NCBI RefSeq assembly: GCF_002530675.1
Contig: NZ_PCMX01000065.1
Location: 1-36,542, forward strand
DNA from: Flavobacterium columnare NBRC 100251 = ATCC 23463
Lineage (GTDB): Bacteria > Bacteroidota > Bacteroidia > Flavobacteriales > Flavobacteriaceae
Length of the DNA stretch: 36,542 bases
Reading direction: 5' to 3'
Under the pieces are notes generated by a model. It was given only the letters and a program-made list of their open reading frames with translations, was not told where the DNA came from and did no database searches. The position numbers were made by a program, and so were the translations under genes. Of the stretch, positions 15,907-24,708 are shown piece by piece (the stretch's first letter is position 1; each line of letters begins with the position of its first letter).

Positions 15907-17154
15907 ATGACACAGAATATTCCCTCAAAATCTGCCACTTTTTACGCAATTGGTTTAAGCTATTTAAAAGCAGATGCTGAAATGCGAGGAAAATTTAGTT
16001 TAGATGAACCAGCTAAAACCAAATTGATCCAACAAGCCAAAGAAGATGGTTTAGAAAGTTTGATCGTTACTTCCACATGTAACCGAACTGAAATATATGG
16101 GTTTGCACAACACCCCTTTCAATTAATTAAATTACTTTGCGAAAACAGTCAAGGTACCGTTGAAGACTTTCAAAAAGTAGCCTACGTCTACAAAAACAAA
16201 GAAGCAATCAATCATCTATTCCGAGTAGGAACTGGACTAGATAGTCAAATTTTAGGGGATTTTGAGATTATTTCACAAATAAAAAACGCTTTTATTTTAT
16301 CTAAAGAACATGAAATAGCTAACGCCTATATGGAGCGTCTAGTAAACTCAGTTATTCAGGCCAGTAAACGTGTAAAAAACGAAACGGAAATATCATCCGG
16401 AGCCACTTCGGTTTCTTTTGCCTCTGTTCAGTATATTTTTAAAACAGTCCCAGATATTTCGGATAAAAACATTCTACTCTTTGGTACAGGAAAAATTGGT
16501 CGTAACACTTGTGAAAACTTAGTAAAACATAGCAAACACGATCATATTACCCTAATCAACCGCACGAAAGATAAAGCTGAAAAATTGGCTAAAAAATTAG
16601 ATTTAATTGTAAAAGACTATGCTGATTTACAAGAAGAAATTCAAAAAGCAGATGTTTTGGTTGTTGCCACTGGAGCACAAAACCCAACGGTTGATAAAAC
16701 CATTTTAAATCTTAAAAAACCTTTACTAATTTTAGATCTATCGATTCCTAAAAACGTGAACGAAAACGTTCAAGATATAGAAGGCGTAAGACTGATTCAC
16801 ATGGATCACTTGTCACAAATGACAGATGAAACACTAGAAAATCGCAAAAAATTTATCCCGCAAGCAGAAGCTATAATTGAAGAAATTCAAGACGAATTTA
16901 TAACCTGGACAAAAGGTCGGAAATATGCCCCAACTATACACGCACTAAAAGCAAAACTACAGTCCATCAAAGAATTAGAAATGGCATACCAACGAAAAAA
17001 AATGTCTAATTTTGATGAAGAACAAGCCGAAATTATAAGCAACCGAATTATTCAAAAAATAACGAATCATTTTGCCAATCATTTGAAAGATGAAAACACT
17101 TCAGTGGATGAAAGTGTAGATTGGATTCAAAAAGTTTTTCAATTAAATGGATAA
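15907..17154 (+). CDS. hemA: Glutamyl-tRNA reductase
   Basis: Reduces glutamyl-tRNA(Glu) with NADPH to glutamate-1-semialdehyde, the first committed step of C5-pathway haem synthesis. The 415-residue protein carries the active-site cysteine C58 in SLIVTSTCNRTEIYG, the signature GTGLDSQILGDFEI, ASGATSVSFASVQ, and an NADPH-binding Rossmann segment ILLFGTGKIGRNTCENL; a C-terminal dimerisation helix follows. An in-frame TTG at 15877 would lie inside the -7 promoter box, so the ATG at 15907 is the real start. It faces the divergent araC gene across tandem operator-like repeats. A weak hairpin and a 380-base gap separate it from hemC. Confidence 0.96.
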   Translation: MTQNIPSKSATFYAIGLSYLKADAEMRGKFSLDEPAKTKLIQQAKEDGLESLIVTSTCNRTEIYGFAQHPFQLIKLLCENSQGTVEDFQKVAYVYKNKEAINHLFRVGTGLDSQILGDFEIISQIKNAFILSKEHEIANAYMERLVNSVIQASKRVKNETEISSGATSVSFASVQYIFKTVPDISDKNILLFGTGKIGRNTCENLVKHSKHDHITLINRTKDKAEKLAKKLDLIVKDYADLQEEIQKADVLVVATGAQNPTVDKTILNLKKPLLILDLSIPKNVNENVQDIEGVRLIHMDHLSQMTDETLENRKKFIPQAEAIIEEIQDEFITWTKGRKYAPTIHALKAKLQSIKELEMAYQRKKMSNFDEEQAEIISNRIIQKITNHFANHLKDENTSVDESVDWIQKVFQLNG

Positions 17155-17534
17155 TCATTTGAGGAATTGTTTTATAAGAAAAGGGTTCGTATATGTTACA
17201 AAATTATTCAATTGACATACCCACTTATAAAAAACAAATCTCCCCTTTATGAAATATCTATCAAAACAATCATAAAGAAAAAGGCAGAAACGAATCGTAA
17301 AACAAAAAGGTAATTCGTTCTTTATTTAAATTTTTAAAAATGTGGTTAGAAACATTATAACATATAAAATCATGAACCCAAATTACCTATATATTTTGAA
17401 AATAGTAACAAGATCGCTAGATCTTCTTATTAATTTCTAAACAACCAACATCACAAAGGAATTAATTAAGTTGACAAACATATTTTTCATAGAATTAAAG
17501 AATTAAAAATTAATTCCTTAATGAGATAACAAGA
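17155..17534. other. 380-bp gap between hemA and hemC
   Basis: No convincing gene. It contains a 7-bp hairpin AACGAAT (17289-17295) with ATTCGTT (17313-17319) followed by CTTTATTT, a possible hemA terminator, and the inverted repeat at 17456-17519 just before hemC. A 22-codon ATG frame starting at 17373 has no recognisable feature. No exact TAnnTTTG box was found, so the hemC promoter is not located. Confidence 0.6.
17456..17519 (+). repeat. 12-bp perfect inverted repeat upstream of hemC
   Basis: AAGGAATTAATT (17456-17467) is exactly mirrored by AATTAATTCCTT (17508-17519), with a 40-base loop. The right arm ends 15 bases before the hemC ATG, so folding of the leader could affect ribosome access. 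It could also be a protein operator. Confidence 0.5.
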
Positions 17535-18461
17535 ATGAAGGAAAAGAAAATAAAAATCGGAACTCGTGATAGTGAATTAGCACTTTGGCAAGCGCACACT
17601 GTAAAAAAACAATTAAATGATTTAGGATATCAAACAGAAATTGTAGCAGTAAAATCACAAGGGGATATCATCCTTGACAAGCCTTTGTATGAGTTGGGCA
17701 TTACAGGTATATTCACTAAAACCCTAGATGCCGCCATGATTTCTGGTCAAGTCGATATTGCAGTACATTCTATGAAAGATGTGCCAACCGCTTTACCGCA
17801 AGGCATCGTACAAGCTGCCGTTTTAGAAAGGGCCAACTCAGTAGATATTTTAGTTCATAAAGGAACTACTGATTTCTTAAATACCACCACCACAATTGCC
17901 ACAGGAAGTTTACGTCGTCAAGCCCAATGGTTACACAAATACCCACAACATAAAACAGTCGACTTAAGAGGAAATGTAAATACCCGCCTTCAAAAATTAA
18001 AAGATAATGATTGGGGGGGAGCTATTTTTGCATCTGCGGGCTTAGAACGTTTAAATTTAAAACCAGAAACCACCCTTTCTTTAGATTGGATGATTCCTGC
18101 ACCTGCACAAGGAGCTATGATGGTCGTGGCTATGGCAGAAGATACATTTGCACTAGAAGCTTTATCTGAATTGAATCATATAGAAACTGAAATTTGTACC
18201 TATATAGAACGCCAATTCTTACGTACTTTAGAAGGAGGATGTACCGCTCCTATTGGTGCTTTGGCAACTTATAATGAAAAAACAGATCAAATCCATTTTA
18301 AAGGAGCTTTGTTTTCAATAGATGGTCAACAAAAAATAGCGATAGAGCGTTCTTTTGAGGTTTCAGAATGGAAAAAATTAGGATTAAATTGTGCCAAGGA
18401 ACTCTTAGAAAATGGAGGCACTGAATTGATGTCTGTAATAAAAGAACAATTAAAAAAATAA
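17535..18461 (+). CDS. hemC: Porphobilinogen deaminase (hydroxymethylbilane synthase)
   Basis: Joins four porphobilinogens into the linear tetrapyrrole hydroxymethylbilane. The 308 residues include the N-terminal IKIGTRDSELALWQA, the catalytic aspartate D82 in HSMKDVPTALP, the arginine segment GSLRRQAQW, and the cofactor-bearing cysteine C236 in TLEGGCTAPIGA, to which the dipyrromethane primer is linked. Length and motifs are complete. The next gene is hemD, 99 bases downstream, whose product cyclises the HemC product. An inverted repeat immediately upstream may regulate it. Confidence 0.97.
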   Translation: MKEKKIKIGTRDSELALWQAHTVKKQLNDLGYQTEIVAVKSQGDIILDKPLYELGITGIFTKTLDAAMISGQVDIAVHSMKDVPTALPQGIVQAAVLERANSVDILVHKGTTDFLNTTTTIATGSLRRQAQWLHKYPQHKTVDLRGNVNTRLQKLKDNDWGGAIFASAGLERLNLKPETTLSLDWMIPAPAQGAMMVVAMAEDTFALEALSELNHIETEICTYIERQFLRTLEGGCTAPIGALATYNEKTDQIHFKGALFSIDGQQKIAIERSFEVSEWKKLGLNCAKELLENGGTELMSVIKEQLKK

Positions 18462-18560
18462 TTACATACGCATTTAATAACTCGAAGGAGTGTTAGATCA
18501 TGACGATATATCAGTTCAATAAATGGTTTTATTTTTTATAAATCCCTTTTTCACATAAAA

Positions 18561-19238
18561 ATGAAAATAGTGCGAGTGTTATCCACAAAAAAACTACTTC
18601 TTAATCAAAAAAAATTATTGCTAAATGACAACTTAGCAGTTATTGAAAGGGATTTTATTAAAATTAAAACAAAAAAAGTAGTTATTAAAAAAGTAGCAGA
18701 TGCTCTTATTTTCACGAGTCAAAATGCCGTTCTTGCCGTTTTAAATTCCGAAGATATTAATTTTTTTAAGAGTAAAAAGATTTTTTGTGTAGGAATAAAA
18801 ACAAAAACATTATTGGAAAAAAAAGGATTTATTGTCGAAAAACACACAAATTATGCGGAAGAATTAGCCGAAATTATTTCGTTGAATTATCATCATTTAA
18901 GTTATACCTTTTTCAGTGGAAATTTAAGACGAGATGTATTGCCTAAAAAATTAAAAGAATTCGGGATAGCTTTCAATGAAATAGAAGTATATAAAACCGT
19001 TATAGCGTCCAAACTAAACAACATCACGGTAGACAGCATCTTATTTTACAGTCCATCAGGAGTAGAAAGCTATTTAAAAAAAAATAAAATTACAAATGAA
19101 GTTTGTTTTTGTATTGGTAACACCACCGCAAAAGCATTAGAAAATATAACAAAAAAAATCGTAATTGCTGATCAGCCCTCAGTTGAAAATGTAATTATTA
19201 AATGTTTAAATTATTATAAAACACCTAACAGGTTTTAA
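18561..19238 (+). CDS. hemD: Uroporphyrinogen-III synthase
   Basis: Closes hydroxymethylbilane with inversion of ring D to give uroporphyrinogen III. The family is poorly conserved, but the 225-residue protein shows its usual landmarks: DALIFTSQNAVLAVL (TSxNAV), FCVGIKTKTLLEKKGF (VGxxTA-like), YTFFSGNLRRDVLPKKL, EIEVYKTV, and ILFYSPSGVESYL with the conserved SPSGV. The placement between hemC and hemE, 27 bases before the latter, makes the call secure. No fusion to a methyltransferase is present, so the cluster serves haem rather than sirohaem. Confidence 0.93.
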   Translation: MKIVRVLSTKKLLLNQKKLLLNDNLAVIERDFIKIKTKKVVIKKVADALIFTSQNAVLAVLNSEDINFFKSKKIFCVGIKTKTLLEKKGFIVEKHTNYAEELAEIISLNYHHLSYTFFSGNLRRDVLPKKLKEFGIAFNEIEVYKTVIASKLNNITVDSILFYSPSGVESYLKKNKITNEVCFCIGNTTAKALENITKKIVIADQPSVENVIIKCLNYYKTPNRF

Positions 19239-19251
19239 ACACCTAACGGGT
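19219..19251 (+). repeat. Tandem 15-bp direct repeat at the hemD/hemE junction
   Basis: AAACACCTAACAGGT (19219-19233) and AAACACCTAACGGGT (19237-19251) differ at one base and sit 18 bases apart. The first copy runs into the last codons of hemD and the second lies 15 bases before hemE. CCTAACAGGT-type words recur in Flavobacterium intergenic DNA, so this may be a repeat remnant rather than an operator. Confidence 0.45.
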
Positions 19252-19265
19252 ATAAATACAAAAGT

Positions 19266-20291
19266 ATGTTGAAAAACGATTTATTCTTAAGAGCATTAAA
19301 AGGAGAAACTGTTGAACGCCCACCTGTATGGATGATGCGTCAAGCAGGAAGATATTTACCAGAATTCAGAGCGTTACGAGATAAATATGATTTTTTCACA
19401 CGTTGTGAAACGCCAGAATTAGCTGCAGAAATAACAGTGCAACCCATTCGTATCGTAAAACCTGATGCAGCCATTTTATTTTCTGACATTCTAGTCGTTC
19501 CAAGAGCAATGGGAATTCATGTAGAATTAAAGGACAATATTGGACCCATAATTCCTAATCCAATTCGTTCAATAGAACAAGTAAATCAAGTATATGTTCC
19601 TGAAATTAATGAATCCTTAGGTTATGTAATGGATGCTATCAAATTAACAAAAGAAATGTTAAACAATGAAGTACCATTAATAGGCTTTGCAGGATCTCCT
19701 TGGACTATTTTTTGTTATACAGTAGAAGGAAAAGGTTCTAAAAGTTATGACACGGCCAAAGGATTTTGTTTTTCACAACCTGAAGCAGCACACGCATTAT
19801 TACAAAAAATTACCGATACCACTATTTTGTATCTAAAAGAAAAAGTAGCTAACGGCTGTAATGCCATTCAAATTTTTGATTCTTGGGGGGGAATGCTATC
19901 ACCAACGGATTACCAAGAGTTCTCGTGGAAGTATATCAACCAAATTGTAGAAGCATTAGCTCCTATAACAGAAGTAATTGTTTTTGGAAAAGGATGTTGG
20001 TTTGCATTAAATGAAATGTCCCAATCAAAAGCATCTGCTTTAGGAGTAGACTGGACGTGCTCTCCCAAAAATGCGCGTTATTTAACAGGAGGGAACATTA
20101 CTCTACAAGGAAATTTTGACCCTTCTCGCCTATTGTCACCAATACCTACTATCAAAAAAATGGTACATGAAATGATTGACGAGTTTGGAAAAGACAAATA
20201 TATTGTAAACTTAGGTCACGGTATTTTACCTAATATCCCTGTGGATCATGCAAAAGCATTCATAGAGGCTGTAAAAGAATATCAAAAGTAA
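19266..20291 (+). CDS. hemE: Uroporphyrinogen decarboxylase
   Basis: Decarboxylates the four acetate side chains of uroporphyrinogen III to give coproporphyrinogen III. The 341-residue protein begins [14 protein letters not shown] and shows the substrate-binding signature [16 protein letters not shown], then [14 protein letters not shown] with the catalytic aspartate, [29 protein letters not shown], and the C-terminal [14 protein letters not shown]. It completes the hemACDE series and is followed by a clear terminator, so genes from 20558 form a separate transcript. Confidence 0.97.
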   Translation: MLKNDLFLRALKGETVERPPVWMMRQAGRYLPEFRALRDKYDFFTRCETPELAAEITVQPIRIVKPDAAILFSDILVVPRAMGIHVELKDNIGPIIPNPIRSIEQVNQVYVPEINESLGYVMDAIKLTKEMLNNEVPLIGFAGSPWTIFCYTVEGKGSKSYDTAKGFCFSQPEAAHALLQKITDTTILYLKEKVANGCNAIQIFDSWGGMLSPTDYQEFSWKYINQIVEALAPITEVIVFGKGCWFALNEMSQSKASALGVDWTCSPKNARYLTGGNITLQGNFDPSRLLSPIPTIKKMVHEMIDEFGKDKYIVNLGHGILPNIPVDHAKAFIEAVKEYQK

Positions 20292-20341
20292 ATCATATAG
20301 GATTAAATAAAAACTAATAAAGTATTATACCTTAATCACCC

Positions 20342-20362
20342 CCTTGTTATGACAAGGTTTTT
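20342..20362 (+). terminator. Intrinsic terminator after hemE
   Basis: CCTTGT (20342-20347) and ACAAGG (20352-20357) form a perfect stem with a four-base TATG loop, followed by five T (20358-20362). It ends the hemC-hemD-hemE transcript. Confidence 0.8.
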
Positions 20363-20449
20363 ATAATTATCCCTTTCTTATAAAATGGGACATACTATAA
20401 AAATGATTAGATTTTTTAGTTATAAAATTATATTGCTTTACCGTTTTTA

Positions 20450-20481
20450 TTGATAAATAAACAATATTTAGTTTACTTTTG
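20450..20481 (+). promoter_or_regulatory. Promoter of the DUF3575-like gene and hemF
   Basis: TTG (20450-20452), a 21-base spacer, then TACTTTTG (20474-20481), an exact TAnnTTTG match. Between it and the ATG at 20558 lies a small palindrome, AGTATATATGTATACT (20512-20527), which could be an operator in the leader. Confidence 0.6.
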
Positions 20482-20557
20482 AAAACCATATAATCCATTT
20501 AGAATTTTTGCAGTATATATGTATACTATAATATAGTGCAAAACCAAATAAAAAAAT

Positions 20558-21145
20558 ATGCAAAGACTATCTAATAAAATAGATAAAGGATTAAAAAAGT
20601 ATATAAAATATTTTATATACTTTTTTGTCATCAATACCTATTCCCAAACTTCTGTTAAAGGAAATATAACCACCATTCTAGGAATACCACAAGTAGGAGT
20701 AGAAACAACAATAGGAAAAAAATTAACATTTCAAGCAGACCTTATGGCCTCATTATGGGAATCTGTTAATAATGCTCCTCAAAAATTTGTGATCTTAATT
20801 CCAGAAGTAAGATATCATTTCAATACACTTGAAAAAGGATTTTATTTAGGAGGTCACGTTGGCGGTTCTAGTTATAAAATGCAAAAATGGAATTACCTCA
20901 ATTCAGGTAGGTATCAAGAAGGTTATAGCTTATTATTTGGAATGACTGTTGGGTTTAAAGTTCCTATAAACGAATCTTTCTCGATAGATCTTTTCATGGG
21001 AGGCGGTTCTCAACAAGGATTTTACAAAGGTTATTATTTAGAAACAGGAGAACGGTACGAAACAGCAGATAATTTTAACAAAAGTGGCGAATGGTTACCT
21101 TATAGAGGAGGCGTTATGATTTGTTATAAACTGGGCAAAAAATAA
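20558..21145 (+). CDS. DUF3575-like outer-membrane protein in the haem cluster
   Basis: A 195-residue protein with an N-terminal basic stretch and hydrophobic segment (YIKYFIYFFVINTYSQ), read as a signal peptide cut after YSQ although it is unusually long. The remainder alternates polar and hydrophobic residues with turn glycines (VGVETTIGKKLTFQADLMASLW; IPEVRYHFNTLEKGFYLGGHVGG; YRGGVMICYKLG at the end), as in small eight-stranded outer-membrane barrels of the DUF3575 type. It lies between hemE and hemF, behind its own promoter, 62 bases before hemF. A porphyrin- or haem-related envelope role is only an inference from location. Confidence 0.65.
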   Translation: MQRLSNKIDKGLKKYIKYFIYFFVINTYSQTSVKGNITTILGIPQVGVETTIGKKLTFQADLMASLWESVNNAPQKFVILIPEVRYHFNTLEKGFYLGGHVGGSSYKMQKWNYLNSGRYQEGYSLLFGMTVGFKVPINESFSIDLFMGGGSQQGFYKGYYLETGERYETADNFNKSGEWLPYRGGVMICYKLGKK

Positions 21146-21207
21146 TAAAGAACTAGTAACTTAAATACAAATAAATATAGATAATCCGATATCTAAAAAA
21201 ACAATCA

Positions 21208-22113
21208 ATGAAAAATAAATTCTATACATATATACAAAATCTACAAGATCAAATTTGTAAAGGTTTAGAAGATATAGACGGAAAAGCTAAATTCCGTCAA
21301 GACTTATGGGATAGACCCGAAGGCGGTGGGGGTCGTACTCGCGTAATTGAAAACGGAGCTGTTTTTGAAAAAGGAGGCGTTAATATTTCTGCTGTCCATG
21401 GAAAATTACCTGATACCATGCAAAAAATGTTTGGTGTTGGAGAAGCTGATTTTTTTGCCTGTGGACTAAGTTTAGTAATCCATCCTAAAAACCCAATGGT
21501 TCCAACAGTTCATGCCAATTGGCGTTATTTTGAAATGTACGATGATAACGGAACTATTATCAATCAATGGTTTGGTGGTGGACAAGACTTAACGCCTTAC
21601 TACTTGTTTGAAGAAGACGCCATTCATTTCCACAAAATATGTAAAACAGCTTGTGATAAACACAATCCAGAATTTTACCCTAATTATAAAAAGAAATGCG
21701 ACGAATACTTTTGGAATAGCCACCGAAATGAGGCGCGTGGTATAGGTGGTTTGTTTTTTGATTATTTAAAAACAACTGACACTATGTCTATGGAAAATTG
21801 GTACAACTTTGTTACAGAAGTCGGAAACAGTTTTTTAGATGCGTATTTGCCAATTGTACAAAAAAGAAAAGATTTACCTTATACAGACGCTAACCGTACA
21901 TGGCAAGAAATCCGTAGAGGACGTTATGTAGAGTTCAACCTAGTTCATGATAAAGGTACTTTATTTGGATTAAAAACAAATGGTAGAATTGAAAGTATTT
22001 TAATGAGTTTACCTCCCCATGTACAATGGGTATATGATCATCATCCAGAAGAAAATAGCGAAGAGGAAAAATTGATAAAAACCTTATCAAAACCATTAGA
22101 ATGGTTGAAATAG
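21208..22113 (+). CDS. hemF: Oxygen-dependent coproporphyrinogen III oxidase
   Basis: Converts coproporphyrinogen III to protoporphyrinogen IX by oxidative decarboxylation of two propionates, using O2. The 301-residue protein has the family motifs WDRPEGGGGRTRVIENG, FFACGLSLVIHPKNP, HANWRYFEMYD, WFGGGQDLTPYYLFEEDA, and RGIGGLFFDYLK; the tail contains RRGRYVEFNLVHDKGTLFGL. The O2 requirement shows that the organism makes haem aerobically; a HemN alternative is not in this window. It is followed after one base by the DUF4421-like gene and then hemB, so the three are likely co-transcribed. Confidence 0.97.
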   Translation: MKNKFYTYIQNLQDQICKGLEDIDGKAKFRQDLWDRPEGGGGRTRVIENGAVFEKGGVNISAVHGKLPDTMQKMFGVGEADFFACGLSLVIHPKNPMVPTVHANWRYFEMYDDNGTIINQWFGGGQDLTPYYLFEEDAIHFHKICKTACDKHNPEFYPNYKKKCDEYFWNSHRNEARGIGGLFFDYLKTTDTMSMENWYNFVTEVGNSFLDAYLPIVQKRKDLPYTDANRTWQEIRRGRYVEFNLVHDKGTLFGLKTNGRIESILMSLPPHVQWVYDHHPEENSEEEKLIKTLSKPLEWLK

Positions 22114-22114
22114 T

Positions 22115-23149
22115 ATGCGTAATTGGCTAAAAGTTTTAATATTAATATACTACCCTGTTTCTCTTGCTCAAGAAAAAGAGGGAGAAATTAGACATGCCTT
22201 ATGGCATAAATACAATCTAGATTATCGTTTGAATTATTTTGACAAAATGATCTTTAAAGTAGATATTAATTCAGAAGTAGATAATTTTTATATCCCTAAA
22301 TTAAATTATACAGATAACAAAAAAAGCATTTTTTCTCCTGATGAAAAATTAAAACTTCGTTTTTCATTTGATTATAAATTTTTAGGGATTAGTTATTCAT
22401 TTTCACCTGATTTCATACCCGAATTGAATAATCAGAGAGCTAATACAAAAACATTAGATTTAAGTTTTAAATTTTTCTATTCTGATCGTTTAAGACAAGA
22501 AGTTACTTATAAAAAAGTAAAAGGATTTACTTTAAGAAATCCAGATGATCAAAACCCAATTGAGGTCTTTGACGATTTAGAAATCAATACCATTGGAGGC
22601 AAAACTTTTTATATAACTAATAAGAATTTTTCATATAGAGCCTACGAATCACAAACAGAAAGACAAATAAAAAGTGCTGGTAGTTTCATGCCTTCACTCA
22701 CTTATTTTATTAACAATTTATATACTAATAATCCTAATTCTTTTGAACAAAACTTAGAACGGATAAAGTCTGTAGATTTCATTCTTCAATTGGGTTATAT
22801 GTATAATTACGTGATTAACAAAACATGGTTTGCTACTGGAGGTTTACATCCAGGTATTGGATTTCATGATTCTAAAAATTATTATACAAATAACAAGGAA
22901 TCTGTTGTTTTTGACAATAAAATCAAATGGAATTACAATTTAGATTTAAACTTTTCATTAGGTTATAATCAAGAAAATTTCTTCTCAGGAATTCGAGTCA
23001 ATTACAAAAATTACCAATATGATAGTAAAGTAGCAGCTGATATAATGAACTCAAAATTTAATGCTGTACTTTTTATTGGTTATCGCTTTAATGAAGCTAA
23101 AAGTGTTAAAAAAGTATTTGAGAAAATAGAAAATAAATTCGGTATATAA
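22115..23149 (+). CDS. DUF4421-like predicted outer-membrane protein between hemF and hemB
   Basis: A 344-residue protein of a Bacteroidota family (DUF4421) with no assigned role. It has a short signal peptide (VLILIYYPVSLAQ) and then many amphipathic strands ending in aromatic residues (LDLSFKFFYSDRLRQEVTYKK; VDFILQLGYMYNYVINKTWF; FNAVLFIGYRF), as in an outer-membrane beta-barrel. It starts one base after the hemF stop and ends 18 bases before hemB, so it is transcribed with two haem biosynthesis genes. This tight placement suggests a function tied to haem or tetrapyrroles, but no ligand motif is visible. Confidence 0.7.
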   Translation: MRNWLKVLILIYYPVSLAQEKEGEIRHALWHKYNLDYRLNYFDKMIFKVDINSEVDNFYIPKLNYTDNKKSIFSPDEKLKLRFSFDYKFLGISYSFSPDFIPELNNQRANTKTLDLSFKFFYSDRLRQEVTYKKVKGFTLRNPDDQNPIEVFDDLEINTIGGKTFYITNKNFSYRAYESQTERQIKSAGSFMPSLTYFINNLYTNNPNSFEQNLERIKSVDFILQLGYMYNYVINKTWFATGGLHPGIGFHDSKNYYTNNKESVVFDNKIKWNYNLDLNFSLGYNQENFFSGIRVNYKNYQYDSKVAADIMNSKFNAVLFIGYRFNEAKSVKKVFEKIENKFGI

Positions 23150-23167
23150 CTAAAAAAACAAGAAGAT

Positions 23168-24163
23168 ATGTTCCCTATACACAGAGGTAGAAGATTAAGA
23201 GTGAACGAAACAATACGAAATATCGTGAGAGAAACCAGCTTAAGTCCATCTGATTTCATGTTCCCTATGTTCATAATGGAAGGAGAAAAGACTATAATAG
23301 AAGTTCCTTCTATGCCAGGTATCTACCGTCGTACACTGGATCTAACAATAGAAGAAGTTAAAGAATTATACGCCTTAGGAATCAGAGCTGTAAATATTTA
23401 TGTAAAAATAAATGATGATTTAAAAGACAATACAGGAAAAGAAGCCTGGAATCCTAACGGATTAATGCAAAATGCCATTCGTGCCATCAAAAAAGTATGT
23501 CCTGATATGATCGTCATGCCAGACGTAGCATTAGACCCGTATTCAATCTACGGTCATGATGGAATCATAGAAAAAGGAGATGTAGCAAATGATATTACAA
23601 ATGATGCCTTGGTAAAAATGGCTGTTTCACATGCAGAAGCAGGTGCTGATTTTGTTGCACCAAGCGATATGATGGACGGACGTGTATTCCGTTTACGTCA
23701 AGGATTAGATGCAGCCGGTTATCATAATGTAGGTATCATGAGTTATTCCGCTAAATACGCATCCGCATTTTATGGTCCTTTCCGTGATGCCTTAGATAGT
23801 GCACCCAAGGAAGCAGACGTTGTAGTTCCTAAAGATAAAAAAACCTATCAAATGGATTATGCAAACCGTATAGAAGCTGTAAAAGAGGCTCTTTGGGATG
23901 TAGAAGAAGGAGCTGATATGGTTATGGTAAAACCAGGAATTGCCTACTTAGATATTGTTCGTGAAGTAAAAAATGCGGTAAATGTACCCGTTACAGTATT
24001 TCATGTTTCAGGAGAATATGCTATGATAAAAGCAGCTTCGGAAAGAGGCTGGTTAGATCATGATAAAATCATGATAGAGCAATTAATGTGTATCAAACGT
24101 GCAGGTGCTACTTTAATTTCGACTTATTTTGCTAAAGAAGCTGCTATTTTGTTAAACAAATAA
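23168..24163 (+). CDS. hemB: Delta-aminolevulinic acid dehydratase (porphobilinogen synthase)
   Basis: Condenses two 5-aminolevulinate molecules to porphobilinogen. The 331-residue protein has the two active-site lysines K196 (MSYSAKYASAFYGPFRDA) and K255 (MVMVKPGIAYLDI). The metal-binding loop reads DVALDPYSIYGHDG (119-132): the three cysteines of zinc-type enzymes (DVCLC...HGHCG) are replaced by A121, D123 and D131. It is therefore of the zinc-independent, Mg2+-using type. It closes the haem block, and the cytochrome lipoprotein gene starts 87 bases downstream. Confidence 0.97.
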   Translation: MFPIHRGRRLRVNETIRNIVRETSLSPSDFMFPMFIMEGEKTIIEVPSMPGIYRRTLDLTIEEVKELYALGIRAVNIYVKINDDLKDNTGKEAWNPNGLMQNAIRAIKKVCPDMIVMPDVALDPYSIYGHDGIIEKGDVANDITNDALVKMAVSHAEAGADFVAPSDMMDGRVFRLRQGLDAAGYHNVGIMSYSAKYASAFYGPFRDALDSAPKEADVVVPKDKKTYQMDYANRIEAVKEALWDVEEGADMVMVKPGIAYLDIVREVKNAVNVPVTVFHVSGEYAMIKAASERGWLDHDKIMIEQLMCIKRAGATLISTYFAKEAAILLNK

Positions 24164-24250
24164 ACTTCTTGTAATTTCCAATTAAAACAAAAATCCTATA
24201 TACTTTATAAAATTCTTTGTTCGTTCAAAGAGGACACATTTAAATACAGT

Positions 24251-24625
24251 ATGAAAAAACTCTTATTATTATCACTTATCGGATTTATTTTTTCTTGCAA
24301 AAAAGAAAGTCAAGAGCGTTTTGGTAAATCTACCTCAGAAACCATTACACAAAAACCTATCGATTTAGGCAAAGAAATTTTTGAAGGAAAAGGCGTTTGT
24401 TATACATGTCATAAACCTGATATAAAAACAGTGGGACCTTCTCTAAAAGAAATAGCGAAACTATACAAAGAAAAAAACGGAAACATTGTTGACTTTCTCC
24501 AAGAAAAAAGCCAACCTATAGTAGATCCTAGTCAGTATAATACAATGAAAGCTAACTTTGCTATTACTAAAAATCTTCCTGAAGAAGAATTAAAAGCCAT
24601 AGAAGCTTATATATTAAGTTTTTAA
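24251..24625 (+). CDS. Monohaem c-type cytochrome lipoprotein
   Basis: A 124-residue lipoprotein: signal peptide ending in IFSC (lipidated Cys16), then one cytochrome c domain. The haem attaches to C50 and C53 with H54 as ligand (GVCYTCHKP), and M99 in YNTMKANFAI is the likely sixth ligand. The spacing between the two haem ligands fits a class I cytochrome c of the small electron carrier type, exposed to the periplasm. It directly follows hemB, so the haem supply genes and a haem user are neighbours, although the 87-base gap and no shared-promoter evidence leave co-expression open. A terminator follows. Confidence 0.88.
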   Translation: MKKLLLLSLIGFIFSCKKESQERFGKSTSETITQKPIDLGKEIFEGKGVCYTCHKPDIKTVGPSLKEIAKLYKEKNGNIVDFLQEKSQPIVDPSQYNTMKANFAITKNLPEEELKAIEAYILSF

Positions 24626-24657
24626 TATATTTCAAACTTATTTTAAATCTAAATTAT

Positions 24658-24695
24658 AAAGACCTAGCGAGTTTAAAAAAAACACTAGGTCTTTT
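24658..24695 (+). terminator. Intrinsic terminator after the cytochrome gene
   Basis: AAAGACCTAG (24658-24667) is exactly mirrored by CTAGGTCTTT (24685-24694), and T continues to 24695. It rules out the TTG at 24694 as start of the next gene. Confidence 0.75.
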
Positions 24696-24708
24696 GTACC
24701 CCATTTTT

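Noticed and set aside
17373..17441. 22-codon ATG frame in the hemA-hemC gap
   Set aside because: No recognisable motif, hydrophobic tail only, and no evidence of translation signals.
24694..24708. TTG start for the alkyltransferase
   Set aside because: It lies in the terminator of the cytochrome gene; the ATG at 24709 gives the normal N-terminus.
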